Notes under the pieces: generated by a model
Seen by the model: only the letters and a program-made list of their open reading frames with translations
Told to the model about the DNA's origin: nothing
Databases searched by the model: none
NCBI GenBank assembly: GCA_963732845.1
Contig: CAVTBE010000014.1
Span: 1 to 64,000 of the forward strand
Length of the DNA: 64,000 bases
Source of the DNA: CAVSRC01 sp963732845
Lineage (GTDB): Bacteria; Pseudomonadota; Alphaproteobacteria; Rhizobiales; Kaistiaceae
Direction of reading: 5' to 3'
Part shown: one piece after another, positions 52,546 to 62,465 of the stretch
How the letters are laid out: the number at the start of each line of letters is the position of its first letter
Position numbering within the stretch: position 1 is the stretch's first letter
Translations under genes and position numbers: made by a program

Positions 52546-53316
52546 TTACACGACCGTGGCTTCCGGGCGATGGTCCGTAGTGTTCCCGGGATATTTGTAG
52601 AACCAGATCTGGTACATCGAAACGAACCACTGAAAGGCGAAGCTCAGCCCCATTAGGATGCCGCTGAGGATGATGATCCAGGCGAAACCGGGATTGAGCT
52701 TCGTCAGGTACCAGGAGCCGATATCGGTGATCATGGTCAGGAACGGCACGACGATGACAGCCGACTTGAACCAGACCGGACGAATATAGGCATGGCTGAA
52801 GATCAGCCCGATGATGAAGAAGATGAACGTCATGCCGAACAGATGGATGTGCGAGACGCGCACCAATGTAGCGAGGCTCATCCCGGTGTCGGGCTTGGCA
52901 TATTCGGCGAACTTCTCAAAGGTTGTGAACAGGGGAGCGCCCGGTTCGGTGCCGTCGTGACAGCGCAGGCACCGGTTGTCGAGGATCGGCTTAATATCCT
53001 TTTCAAACTGTGCCTTGTCGGCTCCGTCGGAGGCCCAATCCATGATGGCGCGGCGCTCCCTCGACGGTGCCATCCCCATCATCGGCCCGGTCAGGGCCAC
53101 TTGAAGCCGGTTGCTGGCTTGGTTTCCGCTATAGGCGATAGCGATGTCGTTGGCATCGATACCCGGCTTTCCGTCGAGCCCCGCATGAACGGTGTAGACT
53201 TGGATCATTGCAAACACGTAGCCAAAGCCGAGCGTGATAAGGGCCGCCGTGAACAGCGTGCGCAGGCTGAAGGGGAACTCGCTGTAGTGAAAGAACATGC
53301 GGTGGACTTGGGGCAT
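52546..53316 (-). CDS. membrane protein with one c-type heme motif (uncharacterised)
   Basis: This 256-residue protein has four membrane segments (about 19-42, 149-175, 184-204 and 212-240). A periplasmic-type loop of about 100 residues after the first carries CLRCH (116-120) within a PILDNRCLRCHDGTE context, like planctomycete-type cytochrome c domains. The second segment contains histidines 156, 158 and 175 (RVSHIHLFGM, IFSHAY) that could ligate a b-type heme. It is not a known oxidase or reductase subunit. The neighbour on the other strand encodes a soluble cytochrome c. Confidence 0.75.
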   Translation of the reverse strand: MPQVHRMFFHYSEFPFSLRTLFTAALITLGFGYVFAMIQVYTVHAGLDGKPGIDANDIAIAYSGNQASNRLQVALTGPMMGMAPSRERRAIMDWASDGADKAQFEKDIKPILDNRCLRCHDGTEPGAPLFTTFEKFAEYAKPDTGMSLATLVRVSHIHLFGMTFIFFIIGLIFSHAYIRPVWFKSAVIVVPFLTMITDIGSWYLTKLNPGFAWIIILSGILMGLSFAFQWFVSMYQIWFYKYPGNTTDHRPEATVV

Positions 53317-53416
53317 TGCCGCGTCACTCGGGTTTTTTTGAATTGTAATAGGTCTGTCATATCACCGCGCCCGAGTCGAGTATCGTGGGACCGGGCGCCT
53401 GCGGCTATCTAGGGCC

Positions 53417-54914
53417 TCAGAACCGCTCGGCCCAGCCCTTCGTCAGCGTGTCTTCCAGTCTGACCGCACGATTGCGCCATGAGCGGGACAGATGGTCGAT
53501 GGCCCGGATGCGGGGGTCAAAGGTGGCGTCCAGCGCCGCCCTTTTGCCGGAGTCGTTGAAGAAGATGGCAAAGGCCAGCCGGTGCCCGGCGACCGTGTCG
53601 ATGTAGCCGGCGAGCCCGCGCACATAGGCCATCGTACCGGTCTTCGCGTAAGCGGAAGCCTTCACCCCTTTCCAGCCCTTCTGGTGCAGCAGATCGTGGA
53701 AGTCGGCGTCGCCGGACAGCCCGGTGGCCTCTTCGAGCATGGCGACCATCTGGCGCGGCGTGGCGCGCGACTGCGACGACAGGCCGGAATGGTTCTCGAG
53801 GCTGAGGCCGGCCCAGTTCGCCTCCGGCAGCCGCTTGCGCCACCAGTCCACGACTGCCGCCGCCGAATCCGCAAGCGACAGCGTGCGGCCGGTCAGGGCG
53901 TTGCTGGTGGCAAGGCCGACCAGTTCCGCCGATAGGTTGTTGGAGTAGCGCAGCACCTTGCGAGCAATATCGGTCAACGGAACGCTTTCGTGGCGGACCA
54001 GCTCGCGCGCGTCTTGTGGCGTCACGCCCGGCGACGGTTCCGGCAGGACGACCCCTTCACCCGCCGCGACGGCCCGGAATGCGTCGGCCGCGACCCGCGA
54101 TGGATTGCCGACCGGCAACCAATCCTCGCCTTTTGCCGGCAGGTTGGCCGACAGGAGCCAGCGATCCTCGGAGGCTGGCCCGGTGCGCACAAAGGGCCCG
54201 GGCAAGATTCTCGTCAGCGAAGGTGGCGCCAACCCCGTCGAGCGGCAGCATCACGTTCTTGCTGGCGGCGATCGCGGTGACCGAGCGGTCGGTGCCGTTC
54301 TTCTGCCAGCGTATGCGCACACGATTGTAGTTCAGCGAAAGCGCGCTGACGCCGCAGTTGTAGTCCACCGCCTGCGGCTGCTTGGCGTCGATCTGCGACA
54401 GCTCGACGGTCGCCGTGGCGTCATAGACAAACGTGCCGTCGACACGGGTGATGCCGCTTGCCGCCAGCTGCTTCGCCATCGCCTGCAGGTCGTCGCCGGT
54501 GAGGGACGGGTCGCCGCCCCCGCGCAGGATCAGCGAGCCGGTGAGAACGCCGTCGGCGACGACGCCCTTGGCATCAAGTGTCGTGGTGAAGCGGTGATCG
54601 CCACCGAGGATTTCGAGGGCGGCCGCGAAAGTCGCGATCTTGGCCACCGAGGCCGGCGCAAACGGCTGGTCCGGGTTGTGTTCCGTCACCACCCGTTTGT
54701 CCGCGAGGTCGACGACCAGATAGCCGACGTCGTCCGCGGCCAACCCGGCGCCCTTGATCAGCGCCTCGTCGGTGCGCGGGGCAGCGCCCTTCGACGCGGC
54801 GTCGGCTGCGGCGGGGCCGATGACCAGCGCAAGACACAGAAACAGCGCCGCCGCGAGGCTTCTCGGCCACGCACGGTCGTCGGTCGCTTCGGGGAGGCAG
54901 TTGCGGTTTGTCAT
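53417..54914 (-). CDS. PBP4-type D-Ala-D-Ala carboxypeptidase/endopeptidase (family S13), frameshifted
   Basis: Two minus-strand frames form one S13 peptidase of about 498 residues. The first has a signal peptide and SxxK (PASVAKIATF); the second carries SxN (YSNNLSAEL) and KTG (AYAKTGTMAYV). The break is near 54200-54225, around GCCCGGGCCC, and the total span is one base over a multiple of three. These enzymes cut peptide cross-links in the cell wall and are not essential, so either a real frameshift or a sequence error is possible. The start at 54914 (MTNRNCLPEA) is one of two close candidates. Confidence 0.8.
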
Positions 54915-55003
54915 GGCCATCGGGTGCGATCGGACGGGCGAGCATAGGGCAAGGGCCACTTCGCGTCGATTGCCGCGGCGGCGTGCCCCCTGCCCGGTCT
55001 TGC

Positions 55004-56290
55004 CTAGCGCGCCACGCGGGCGCCTTCCGGAATCGTGCGCGCCGCCTTGTTGAGGCTCTCGATGGCGAAGCCGGCAGCGCGCTTGTAGCCGGCCATGAAT
55101 TCCGCCCGTTCAGCCGGCGAAATCACCTCGTCGATATTGTCGAAGGTGCCGCCGCAGCGCTCCTGGACGATCTTCAAAAGCCCGAACGGCCCGGCGCCGC
55201 GATTGCGCAGGATGACCTGGGAGACGGGGCCACAGAGGCTGGCGTCGTAGGCGGCGAGCGCCGCCGGCGTGACGCCGTGCTCGACCATCGCCAGTCCCAG
55301 AACGCGGGCATCGACGATCGCCTGGCTGGCCCCGTTGGAACCGGTCGGATACATGGCGTGGGCGGCGTCGCCCAAGAGCGCCACCGGTCCGTCCTGCCAG
55401 GTCGGGATGGGATCGCGATCGATCATCGGATTCTCGAAGGCACCGTCCGCCCCGCGGATGAGCGCCGGCACATCGAGCCAGTCCCACACCCAGCCGTCGA
55501 AGTGATGGGCGAAATCGTCGATCCCGACCTGGCGGAACCAGCCCGTCTGTTTCCACCCCTCGGAATTGTCCATCGTCACTTCGGCGATCCAGTTGATCGT
55601 CGCCAGACCCGTATCGGGGTCCGGCGCCGAGATCGGATAGAACACGATGCGGTGGCGGTCGGTGCCGAGCCCGACGAAGGAGGCACCGGTGCGGATGGGC
55701 CTGGCCAGGGTCGTGCCGCGCCACATCACCGCTCCGCCCCAGTGGATCGGCGGCTGTCCGGGGTGCATCTCGGCCCGCACGGTCGAGTGGATGCCGTCGG
55801 CGCCGATGAGCAGCGCGCCGTGCACGTCCTCGGTCGTGCCGTCGGCCCGCGCGACACGCGCCGTCACGCCGCCCCCGGCGGTCTTGCGATAGCCGGTCAC
55901 CCGGCTGCCGAGCTTGATCGCTTGCGGGCCGATCCGTTCCACCACCTTGTCGTAAAGAGCCATGTGGAAGCGGCCGCGGTGGACCGCGTATTGCGGCCAG
56001 CGGTAGCCGGCCTTGAGCCCGCGCGGCTCGGAATAGATATCGTTGCCGTTGAGGCCGACCAACGCCCATTCCTCGGCCGGCAGGCCCACCCGGTCGAGAT
56101 CTGCCGGCCCGATGCCGAGATCGGCAAGTTCGCGCACCGCGTTGGGCTGCAGGTTGATGCCGACCCCGAGCGGCCGCATCTCGCGCACCGCCTCGAAGAT
56201 GACCGGGCGCACGCCGATCTGGTCGAGGGTCAGCGCCGTCACCAGCCCGCCGATGCCGCCGCCGGCAATGAGCACAGGATCGTCGGTCAC
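55004..56290 (-). CDS. FAD-dependent monooxygenase (salicylate hydroxylase/UbiH-like)
   Basis: This 428-residue flavoprotein has the FAD motif IAGGGIGGLVTALTLDQIG at its start, a conserved YAVHRGRFHMAL stretch, the DG motif (LIGADGIHSTVRAEM) and the GD motif (VALLGDAAHAMYPTGSNGAS). The start is a GTG at 56290 with GGAGGGGGG upstream. The ring substrate is not predictable. No aromatic-degradation genes are adjacent. Confidence 0.88.
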   Translation of the reverse strand: MTDDPVLIAGGGIGGLVTALTLDQIGVRPVIFEAVREMRPLGVGINLQPNAVRELADLGIGPADLDRVGLPAEEWALVGLNGNDIYSEPRGLKAGYRWPQYAVHRGRFHMALYDKVVERIGPQAIKLGSRVTGYRKTAGGGVTARVARADGTTEDVHGALLIGADGIHSTVRAEMHPGQPPIHWGGAVMWRGTTLARPIRTGASFVGLGTDRHRIVFYPISAPDPDTGLATINWIAEVTMDNSEGWKQTGWFRQVGIDDFAHHFDGWVWDWLDVPALIRGADGAFENPMIDRDPIPTWQDGPVALLGDAAHAMYPTGSNGASQAIVDARVLGLAMVEHGVTPAALAAYDASLCGPVSQVILRNRGAGPFGLLKIVQERCGGTFDNIDEVISPAERAEFMAGYKRAAGFAIESLNKAARTIPEGARVAR

Positions 56291-56413
56291 GCTGCGTTCC
56301 CCCCTCCGAGCTTCCTTGATTTTGAATTCCTTTAGCTTTCTCAGGCGCCCGAGGGCAAGCGACGGAAACACCGCAGGTGACAGCGCTGCGTTCCGCCGCC
56401 ATCCTGTCGGCCG

Positions 56414-57391
56414 ATGACCGACCTCATCATCACCAATGGCGACAGCGCCGCTGAGCTTCTGCGCCTGGCCGGCCGCGAAGCGACCGTTCTGCCGTGGCGC
56501 GACGTGCTGCACGAGGGACCGATCCTGCCTGGGCCGCCGGCCGAGAGCTCCCCGGCGCGGGTCGCCTATCTGTCCGCCCGCTTCCGCGTCGACGCGGCGG
56601 AGGTGGCGGCCGATTTCGCCGAACGCGACGCCCTCATCCGTGCCCACGGCGATTTCGAGACGGTGGAGCTGTGGTTCGAGCACGACCTCTACGACCAGCT
56701 CCAGCTCGTCCAGGTTCTGGCCTTTTTCGCCGGCGAAGAACCGCGTGACGGGCTGGTTCTGGTCCAGGCCGACGACTTCCTCGGCACCCAGACCGCTGAC
56801 ACCATCCTCGCCTTCGCCGACAATGCGCGCGCGATCACGACGGCCGACCTCGATCTCGCCGCCGGCGTCTGGGCCGACCTTGCCCAACCGACGCCGGAGC
56901 GCGTCGCCGCCCGTCTCAACCGACCGGAAGGCCCGCTTCCCTTTCTGCGCACCGCGCTCTCGCGCTTTCTGCAGGAACTGCCGGCGCCCGGTTCCGGCCT
57001 TGGACGCAGCGAGGCAATGATGCTCGCCGCCATCGCCAACGGGACCGCGGAACCGGGGAAGCTTTTCCATCGGGTGATCGCCAGCGAAGAGGCCGCCTTC
57101 ATGGGGGACTGGAGCTTCTTCCGCCTGCTCGACGACCTCGCCGGCTGCGACGTGCCGCTCATCGCCGGCCTGCCCGCGCCGTCGACGGGGCCGTTCGACG
57201 GCGAACGCTTCCGTGCCGCCCGACTGGCGCTCACCGCGGCCGGCGAAAACGTGCTCACCGGCATGGCGGACCACGTCGATCTCAACGGCCTCGACCGCTG
57301 GTGGGGCGGCACCCGCCTCTTCGGCCACGCCGTTTGGCGCTTCGATCCGCAAGCGGGCCTACTTGTGCCCCCCGACGTTTCCGGTGATTAG
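56414..57391 (+). CDS. DUF1835-domain protein
   Basis: This 325-residue protein starts with the DUF1835 pattern (IITNGDSAAELLRLAGREA; WRDVLHEGPI) and has a ELWFEHDLYDQLQLVQVLAF stretch, followed by a C-terminal part common to this family. Its biochemical role is unknown. It is divergent from the monooxygenase and about 60 bp upstream of queF, so it may be co-transcribed with queF. Confidence 0.8.
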   Translation: MTDLIITNGDSAAELLRLAGREATVLPWRDVLHEGPILPGPPAESSPARVAYLSARFRVDAAEVAADFAERDALIRAHGDFETVELWFEHDLYDQLQLVQVLAFFAGEEPRDGLVLVQADDFLGTQTADTILAFADNARAITTADLDLAAGVWADLAQPTPERVAARLNRPEGPLPFLRTALSRFLQELPAPGSGLGRSEAMMLAAIANGTAEPGKLFHRVIASEEAAFMGDWSFFRLLDDLAGCDVPLIAGLPAPSTGPFDGERFRAARLALTAAGENVLTGMADHVDLNGLDRWWGGTRLFGHAVWRFDPQAGLLVPPDVSGD

Positions 57392-57450
57392 ACAGACACG
57401 AAAGGAAAGGCGAAGCCCGCCTTTCCGCCCTGAACCGGACTGAAAGTGCC

Positions 57451-57903
57451 ATGAAAAAGAAACCTCTCCAGCTCGGCCGCGCCGTGCCGATCCCCGAAAG
57501 CCCTGAACAGGCGGTGCTCGACCGCGTGCCGAACCCGCAGCCGGGAACGAAGTTCGTGGCGCGCTTCACCTTCCCCGAATTCACCTCGATCTGCCCGGTG
57601 ACCAGCCAGCCGGATTTCGGCCTGCTGGTCATGGACTATGTGCCGAAGGGCTGGCTGGTCGAATCGAAGTCTCTGAAGCTCTACCTCCAGTCTTTCCGCA
57701 ACCACGGCGCCTTCCACGAGGACGTCACGGTGACCATCGGGCGCAAGCTTGCCGACCTGCTCAAGCCGCACTGGCTGCGCATCGGGGGCTATTTCAACCC
57801 GCGCGGCGGCATGCCCATCGACGTGTTCTGGCAGACCGGCAAGCCGCCGGCCGGCGTCTGGCTGCCCGACCAGGACGTGCCGCTCTATCGCGGACGAGGC
57901 TGA
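57451..57903 (+). CDS. queF: NADPH-dependent 7-cyano-7-deazaguanine reductase QueF
   Basis: This 150-residue tunnel-fold enzyme reduces preQ0 to preQ1 in queuosine synthesis. It is the short, single-domain form. The catalytic Cys is in FTSICPVTSQPDFG (near residue 50), and the signature ESKSLKLYLQSFRNHGAFHE follows. The other queuosine genes are not in the window. Confidence 0.95.
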   Translation: MKKKPLQLGRAVPIPESPEQAVLDRVPNPQPGTKFVARFTFPEFTSICPVTSQPDFGLLVMDYVPKGWLVESKSLKLYLQSFRNHGAFHEDVTVTIGRKLADLLKPHWLRIGGYFNPRGGMPIDVFWQTGKPPAGVWLPDQDVPLYRGRG

Positions 57904-57908
57904 CGGCC

Positions 57909-58487
57909 ATGCACAAGGGGCGGCTGGAAGCGTTCAGCGACGGCGTCATCGCCATCATCATCACCGTCATGGTGCTGGAGATGAAGGTGCCGCACGGCGA
58001 GGACTGGTCGGCGCTGACACCGCTGATCCCGGTTTTCGTCAGCTATGTGCTGAGCTTCATCCATCTCGGCATCTACTGGAACAACCATCACCACATGCTG
58101 CAGGCGGCGCGGCACGTGGACGGCCGCGTGCTGTGGGCCAACCTGCACCTGCTGTTCTGGCTGTCGCTCATGCCCTTCGTCACCGCCTGGATGGGCGAGA
58201 ACCACTTCGCGCCAATCCCGGTAGCGCTCTACGGGCTCGATCTGCTGACCGCGGGAATTGCCTATTACATCCTTGCCCGCTCGCTGGTGGCCGTGAACGG
58301 CAAGGACTCGCCCATCGCGGTGGCCCTCGCCCGCGACGTGAAGGGCCCGATTTCTCCGGTGATCTACCTCACCGCCATTGCCGTGTCATTCTTCTACGCG
58401 CCGGCGGCGCTCGCCCTCTATTTCGCCGTCGCGGCCATCTGGCTGGTGCCCGACCGGCGCATGGAGCGCGTCGTCCGCGAGGATTAG
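57909..58487 (+). CDS. TMEM175/DUF1211-family membrane protein (putative potassium channel)
   Basis: This 192-residue membrane protein begins with the family's FSD motif (LEAFSDGVIAIIITVMVLEM), which lines the pore in TMEM175 channels, and has about six hydrophobic segments as expected of bacterial members, which work as tetramers. K+ channel activity is known for some relatives; for this one it is inference. It lies five bases after queF. Confidence 0.85.
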   Translation: MHKGRLEAFSDGVIAIIITVMVLEMKVPHGEDWSALTPLIPVFVSYVLSFIHLGIYWNNHHHMLQAARHVDGRVLWANLHLLFWLSLMPFVTAWMGENHFAPIPVALYGLDLLTAGIAYYILARSLVAVNGKDSPIAVALARDVKGPISPVIYLTAIAVSFFYAPAALALYFAVAAIWLVPDRRMERVVRED

Positions 58488-58611
58488 CGCGACGGCTGTT
58501 TATTGGCGTTTTTTCAGCTTTTCTCGCCGTTCCACTTAACGCTTCTTTCAGTGGCCGGCGCCAATTCTGGTGCCGACCTGTTGTCCGGCGGGCAACGGCG
58601 GAGGGTTTCGC

Positions 58612-59475
58612 ATGGCCGATCTCATCGAGCGCACCGCGCGCAGCTGGCGCCTGATCAAGGCGAGCACGGCCGTCCTCAAGGACGACGGCGAACTCCTGCT
58701 GCTCCCCATTCTCTCCGGCGCGGCGACGCTCGCCGTCGGCGGCGCCTTCGTCTGGCAGGCGATGAGCGACGGCACCTTCGATGCCGTCAAGGAGGGCCAG
58801 GCGGCGACGCTGCCACCTTCGCTCTATGTCTGGCTCTTCGCCTTCTACCTCGTCCAGTATTTCGTCATCATCTTCTTCAACACCGCGCTGGTCGGCGCCG
58901 CGCTCGACCGGCTCGACGGCCGCGATCCGACCATCCGCTCGGCGCTGGCACTGGCCTTCAGCCGCATCGGTCCGATCTTCGGCTATGCCATCGTCTCCGC
59001 GACGGTCGGTATGGTCATCCGCTTCGTCGGCGAGCGGCTGGGCATCATCGGCCGACTGATCGGGGCCGGCGCGGGGATCGCCTGGACGGTGATGACTTTC
59101 CTCGTCGTGCCGGTGCTGGCGGCAGAAGGCATCGGCCCGGTCGAGGCGGTCGGGCGCTCGACCGGCCTGCTGCACAAGACCTGGGGCGAGAACATCGTCG
59201 GCTCCGCCGGCATCTCACTGATCATGGGCGTCTTCGTCTTCGTCGTCGGCCTCGTCTTCGCCGGCGCCATCCGCCTGATGCCCGACAATCAGGCGGTCGC
59301 CCTGGCGCTGATCGTCGCCGCGGCACTCGCCTTCATCGCCATCCTCACCTACGGCGCGGCACTGTCGGCGGTCTATTCGGCGGCGGTCTACTACTACGCC
59401 GTCACCGGCGAGCCGCCGATGGACTTCGATCGCGACCTGGTGCGCGGCGCCTTCGGCCCGAAGGGTGGCGGCTAA
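58612..59475 (+). CDS. DUF6159-family membrane protein
   Basis: This 287-residue protein has about six membrane segments, starting MADLIERTARSWRLIKASTA after a GGAGGG site. The motif PVLAAEGIGPVEAVGRSTGL is typical of the family. Its function is unknown. It converges on kdsA with a four-base overlap of the two 3' ends. Confidence 0.78.
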   Translation: MADLIERTARSWRLIKASTAVLKDDGELLLLPILSGAATLAVGGAFVWQAMSDGTFDAVKEGQAATLPPSLYVWLFAFYLVQYFVIIFFNTALVGAALDRLDGRDPTIRSALALAFSRIGPIFGYAIVSATVGMVIRFVGERLGIIGRLIGAGAGIAWTVMTFLVVPVLAAEGIGPVEAVGRSTGLLHKTWGENIVGSAGISLIMGVFVFVVGLVFAGAIRLMPDNQAVALALIVAAALAFIAILTYGAALSAVYSAAVYYYAVTGEPPMDFDRDLVRGAFGPKGGG

Positions 59476-60305
59476 CGCCGCCGCTTGGCGATGGCGTCGA
59501 GCGCCATCAGCTCTTCCACCAGCGCCGGCAACCGATCGATTGGCACCATGTTGGGCCCGTCGGACGGCGCATTGTCCGGGTCTTCATGTGTCTCGATGAA
59601 CACCCCGGCGACGCCGACCGCCACCGCCGCCCGCGCCAGCACCGGCACGAAGCGCCGGTCGCCGCCCGACGACGTCCCCTGCCCGCCCGGCTGCTGCACC
59701 GAATGGGTGGCGTCGAAGATCACCGGCGCGCCGGTCTCGGCCATGATCGGCAGCGCCCGCATGTCGGAGACCAGCGTGTTGTAGCCGAAGCTGGCACCGC
59801 GCTCGGTGAGGAGCACGTTCGGATTGCCGCTCTCCGTCACCTTGGCGGTGACGTTCTTCATGTCCCACGGCGCCAGGAACTGGCCCTTCTTGATGTTGAC
59901 CGGCTTGCCGGTCTTCGCCGCCGCCACCAACAGGTCGGTCTGCCGGCAAAGGAACGCCGGGATCTGCAACACGTCGACCGCCTCGGCGATTTCGGCGCAC
60001 TGCTCGCGCTCGTGCACGTCGGTGAGGATCGCCACCCCGAGCTCCTTGCGCAGATCGGCGAAGACGGCGAGCGCCTTGTCGAGGCCGAGACCGCGCTTGC
60101 CGGCAAGGCTGGTGCGGTTGGCCTTGTCGAAGGAGGTCTTGTAGACGAGGCCAATGCCGAGGCTTGCCGTCATGTCCTTCAGCCGTCCGGCGATAGCGAA
60201 GGCATGCTCGCGGCTTTCGAGCTGGCAAGGGCCGGCGATCAGCGTGAGCGGCAGGTCGTTGCCGAAGGTGACGGCGCCGACGGTGACATGCGGGTTCGGT
60301 TTCAT
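59472..60305 (-). CDS. kdsA: 3-deoxy-8-phosphooctulonate (KDO-8-P) synthase
   Basis: This 277-residue aldolase condenses arabinose-5-phosphate and PEP for lipopolysaccharide inner core. Family stretches include LIAGPCQLESREHA, KTSFDKANRTS and FDATHSVQQPGGQGTSSGG. The last contains GTSSGG, typical of the class. In many Rhizobiales kdsA lies close to eno; here about 8 kb of other genes separate them. Confidence 0.96.
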   Translation of the reverse strand: MKPNPHVTVGAVTFGNDLPLTLIAGPCQLESREHAFAIAGRLKDMTASLGIGLVYKTSFDKANRTSLAGKRGLGLDKALAVFADLRKELGVAILTDVHEREQCAEIAEAVDVLQIPAFLCRQTDLLVAAAKTGKPVNIKKGQFLAPWDMKNVTAKVTESGNPNVLLTERGASFGYNTLVSDMRALPIMAETGAPVIFDATHSVQQPGGQGTSSGGDRRFVPVLARAAVAVGVAGVFIETHEDPDNAPSDGPNMVPIDRLPALVEELMALDAIAKRRR

Positions 60306-60380
60306 GGGCCGCGACTATAGCGGCCTCGGCGGAAAACGCACCGTCCGGAACAGGCCCGGTGGAGCGGTCGAAAGGCCGGC

Positions 60381-60953
60381 CTAGAGAAGCGGCTCCTCGT
60401 AGCGCGGCGTGCCGTCGACGAGCAGCCGCTTGAGCGCGGCGCGGCCGTCGGGGCCGAGCGCCACATCCACCGCCAGGTGCTGGTCGTTGCGCAGCTTTTC
60501 GAGGTCGCGGCCGGTCCCCTCGGGCACGAAGAACTTCTCGATGGCGTAGTCGACGCCATAGGTCTTGCAGGTCTCGCCGCAGTCCTTCGTGCCGTCAATG
60601 ACGTCGCTCACCGCCCCCTTGATCCAGGTGCCGGCGGCCGGTTGGGCATGGGCCATGGCCGCTGCCTTCCACCCGCCGTCCTCGGCCTCTGCCAGCGATA
60701 CGTAGATCGTGTCACCGAAGGTAAATGTGTCGTCGCCGTCGAGTTGGCCGCTGTGGAGCCGCGAGATGTCATAGGAGAGCACGATGTAGTCGCCGCGCAG
60801 CAGGTCGCGCGGATCGACCGGCACGACGGCGAGGCAGACCTCGTGCCCGTTCTTCAGCAGCAGCGCGCGGTCGGCGATCAGCCAGCCGACCAGGCCCGCC
60901 TGCACGAGGAAGGCGATGGCCACCGCGGCGCCATAGGGGATCCACCGTTTCAT
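60381..60953 (-). CDS. GDYXXLXY-motif membrane-anchored protein
   Basis: This 190-residue protein has one N-terminal membrane segment (AVAIAFLVQAGLVGWLIADR) and the eponymous RGDYIVLSYDIS motif near residue 55. It almost always accompanies DUF2157/DUF4401 membrane proteins, and here its start overlaps the stop of such a gene by four bases. The pair's function is unknown; two cysteines (CGETCKTYG) may form a disulfide. Confidence 0.85.
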   Translation of the reverse strand: MKRWIPYGAAVAIAFLVQAGLVGWLIADRALLLKNGHEVCLAVVPVDPRDLLRGDYIVLSYDISRLHSGQLDGDDTFTFGDTIYVSLAEAEDGGWKAAAMAHAQPAAGTWIKGAVSDVIDGTKDCGETCKTYGVDYAIEKFFVPEGTGRDLEKLRNDQHLAVDVALGPDGRAALKRLLVDGTPRYEEPLL

Positions 60954-62269
60954 GTGGCGACCTCCGGAGACGAAGCAGGCGGGCCGGCGTTCTGCCGGGC
61001 GAGATGGCGGTCGAGCCGGTAGAGGCCCCAGGCGAGCACGATGAACAGGACGCCGCCGAGCAGGAAGGCGACCGCCGTGTTCATCAGCGATCCGAAGGTG
61101 ACGGCATAGAGGTAGACGACCTCGGCGCCGAGCGCGAAGAGCCCGGTCGACTTACCGGAGCCGGCGACGCCGGTCTGGCCGAGATTGACCGCCCAGATGG
61201 CCGCGATCAGGACCATGACGCCGCCGGCGACGCGCGCCCACAACTCGTCCGTCGGCACGTTGAGCGCGTAGAGGATCGCCGCCACGCCGAGCAGCGCGAT
61301 CGCGCCGGCATCGAGCGCGGCGAGGCTCTTGCGCATCACGGCGATGGCCGCCAGCGCGGCGGCAACCGCGACGATGGCAATGGCGAGTGTGGTCAGCGTC
61401 TGCTCACCGACGGAGGGGTGGCCGATCGCCTGTTCGATGCCGAGGCCGACGAGGATCGCCACCAGGGCCGGCCACAACATGTCGCGGCCGAGCGCTGCCA
61501 CCTTTTCGTCGCCGAAGCTCGCCAATGCCGCGCCGAGGGCGAAGAGCAACAGGGCAACGGCGATTCCCAGCATGAGCGAGCCGATGAACGACCAGTTGTA
61601 GAGGTCGCTCGACGAGCCGATGGCAAGCACCGTCCAGAAGATGAATGCCAGCACCGACAGCAGGCGGTCGTTGCGCGAACCGATGACCGTGGCAATGGCG
61701 GCACCACCGACGATCGGCACGAGCCCTGGCCAGTGCGGCCCGGGAATTTCGAGGTCGAAGACGACGACATATGTCCAGAAGGCGCCGCCGATGAGGCCGA
61801 GCGCCGTCATGGTCGGCGAGCCGGTGAGCACCGCGGCGGCGAAGATGCCGATCAGCCACAGCACGATGGCGTCGGCGAATTCGCCGCTGAGATGATAGCT
61901 CTGGCCGACCAGCGCGATGGTCGCGGCGAAGACGAGGCCGGCGATGAGAAGCGCCACCTCGGCGAAGACGCGCAGGTTTCGCCGGCCGAGCAGGCCGGCG
62001 GCGCCATAGGCCAGCGCCAGGCTGGCGGCGAGCAGGCCGAGGCGCGCCAGCCGCGGGATCTCCTGCCAGTTGGCGCTGACGAAAGCGATGACGCCGAGGC
62101 CGACGAGCAGGCCGCCGAACATGCCGACGACCGTGGCGAGTCCGAAGGCCGCCCGGCCGGCCGGCAGGGCGGCGAGAATGGCGGCGGCGCCGTCGGGCGT
62201 CACCCAGCCGGCATCGCGCCACTTGGGCAGGTCTGCTGTCAGGCGCTTGCGGTAAGCACGGTCGAGCAT
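60950..62269 (-). CDS. DUF2157-domain multi-pass membrane protein
   Basis: This 439-residue protein starts MLDRAYRKRLTADLPKWRDA, a soluble DUF2157 start, and continues with about 12-14 membrane segments (DUF4401-like). The ATG at 62269 is preceded by GGAG; an earlier in-frame start adds 23 residues. It forms a two-gene unit with the GDYXXLXY protein. Function unknown. Confidence 0.83.
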   Translation of the reverse strand: MLDRAYRKRLTADLPKWRDAGWVTPDGAAAILAALPAGRAAFGLATVVGMFGGLLVGLGVIAFVSANWQEIPRLARLGLLAASLALAYGAAGLLGRRNLRVFAEVALLIAGLVFAATIALVGQSYHLSGEFADAIVLWLIGIFAAAVLTGSPTMTALGLIGGAFWTYVVVFDLEIPGPHWPGLVPIVGGAAIATVIGSRNDRLLSVLAFIFWTVLAIGSSSDLYNWSFIGSLMLGIAVALLLFALGAALASFGDEKVAALGRDMLWPALVAILVGLGIEQAIGHPSVGEQTLTTLAIAIVAVAAALAAIAVMRKSLAALDAGAIALLGVAAILYALNVPTDELWARVAGGVMVLIAAIWAVNLGQTGVAGSGKSTGLFALGAEVVYLYAVTFGSLMNTAVAFLLGGVLFIVLAWGLYRLDRHLARQNAGPPASSPEVAT

Positions 62270-62465
62270 GCGGGTCTCCGGGAAAGACGCAGCCTGCATA
62301 ATCCGGCTGGCGGCCGGCCGGGAAGTGTCCGAAGTCACACGATCGCGCCGGCACCGGCGGGAGGAGCCTTCCCGGTCAGCGTGGCAAATTTGCGATGCGG
62401 CGCTACCACCGCTGGCTTTCGGACCCCGGCACTGGCAGCATGCGCCGCCGTAGGGAGCGACGCCG

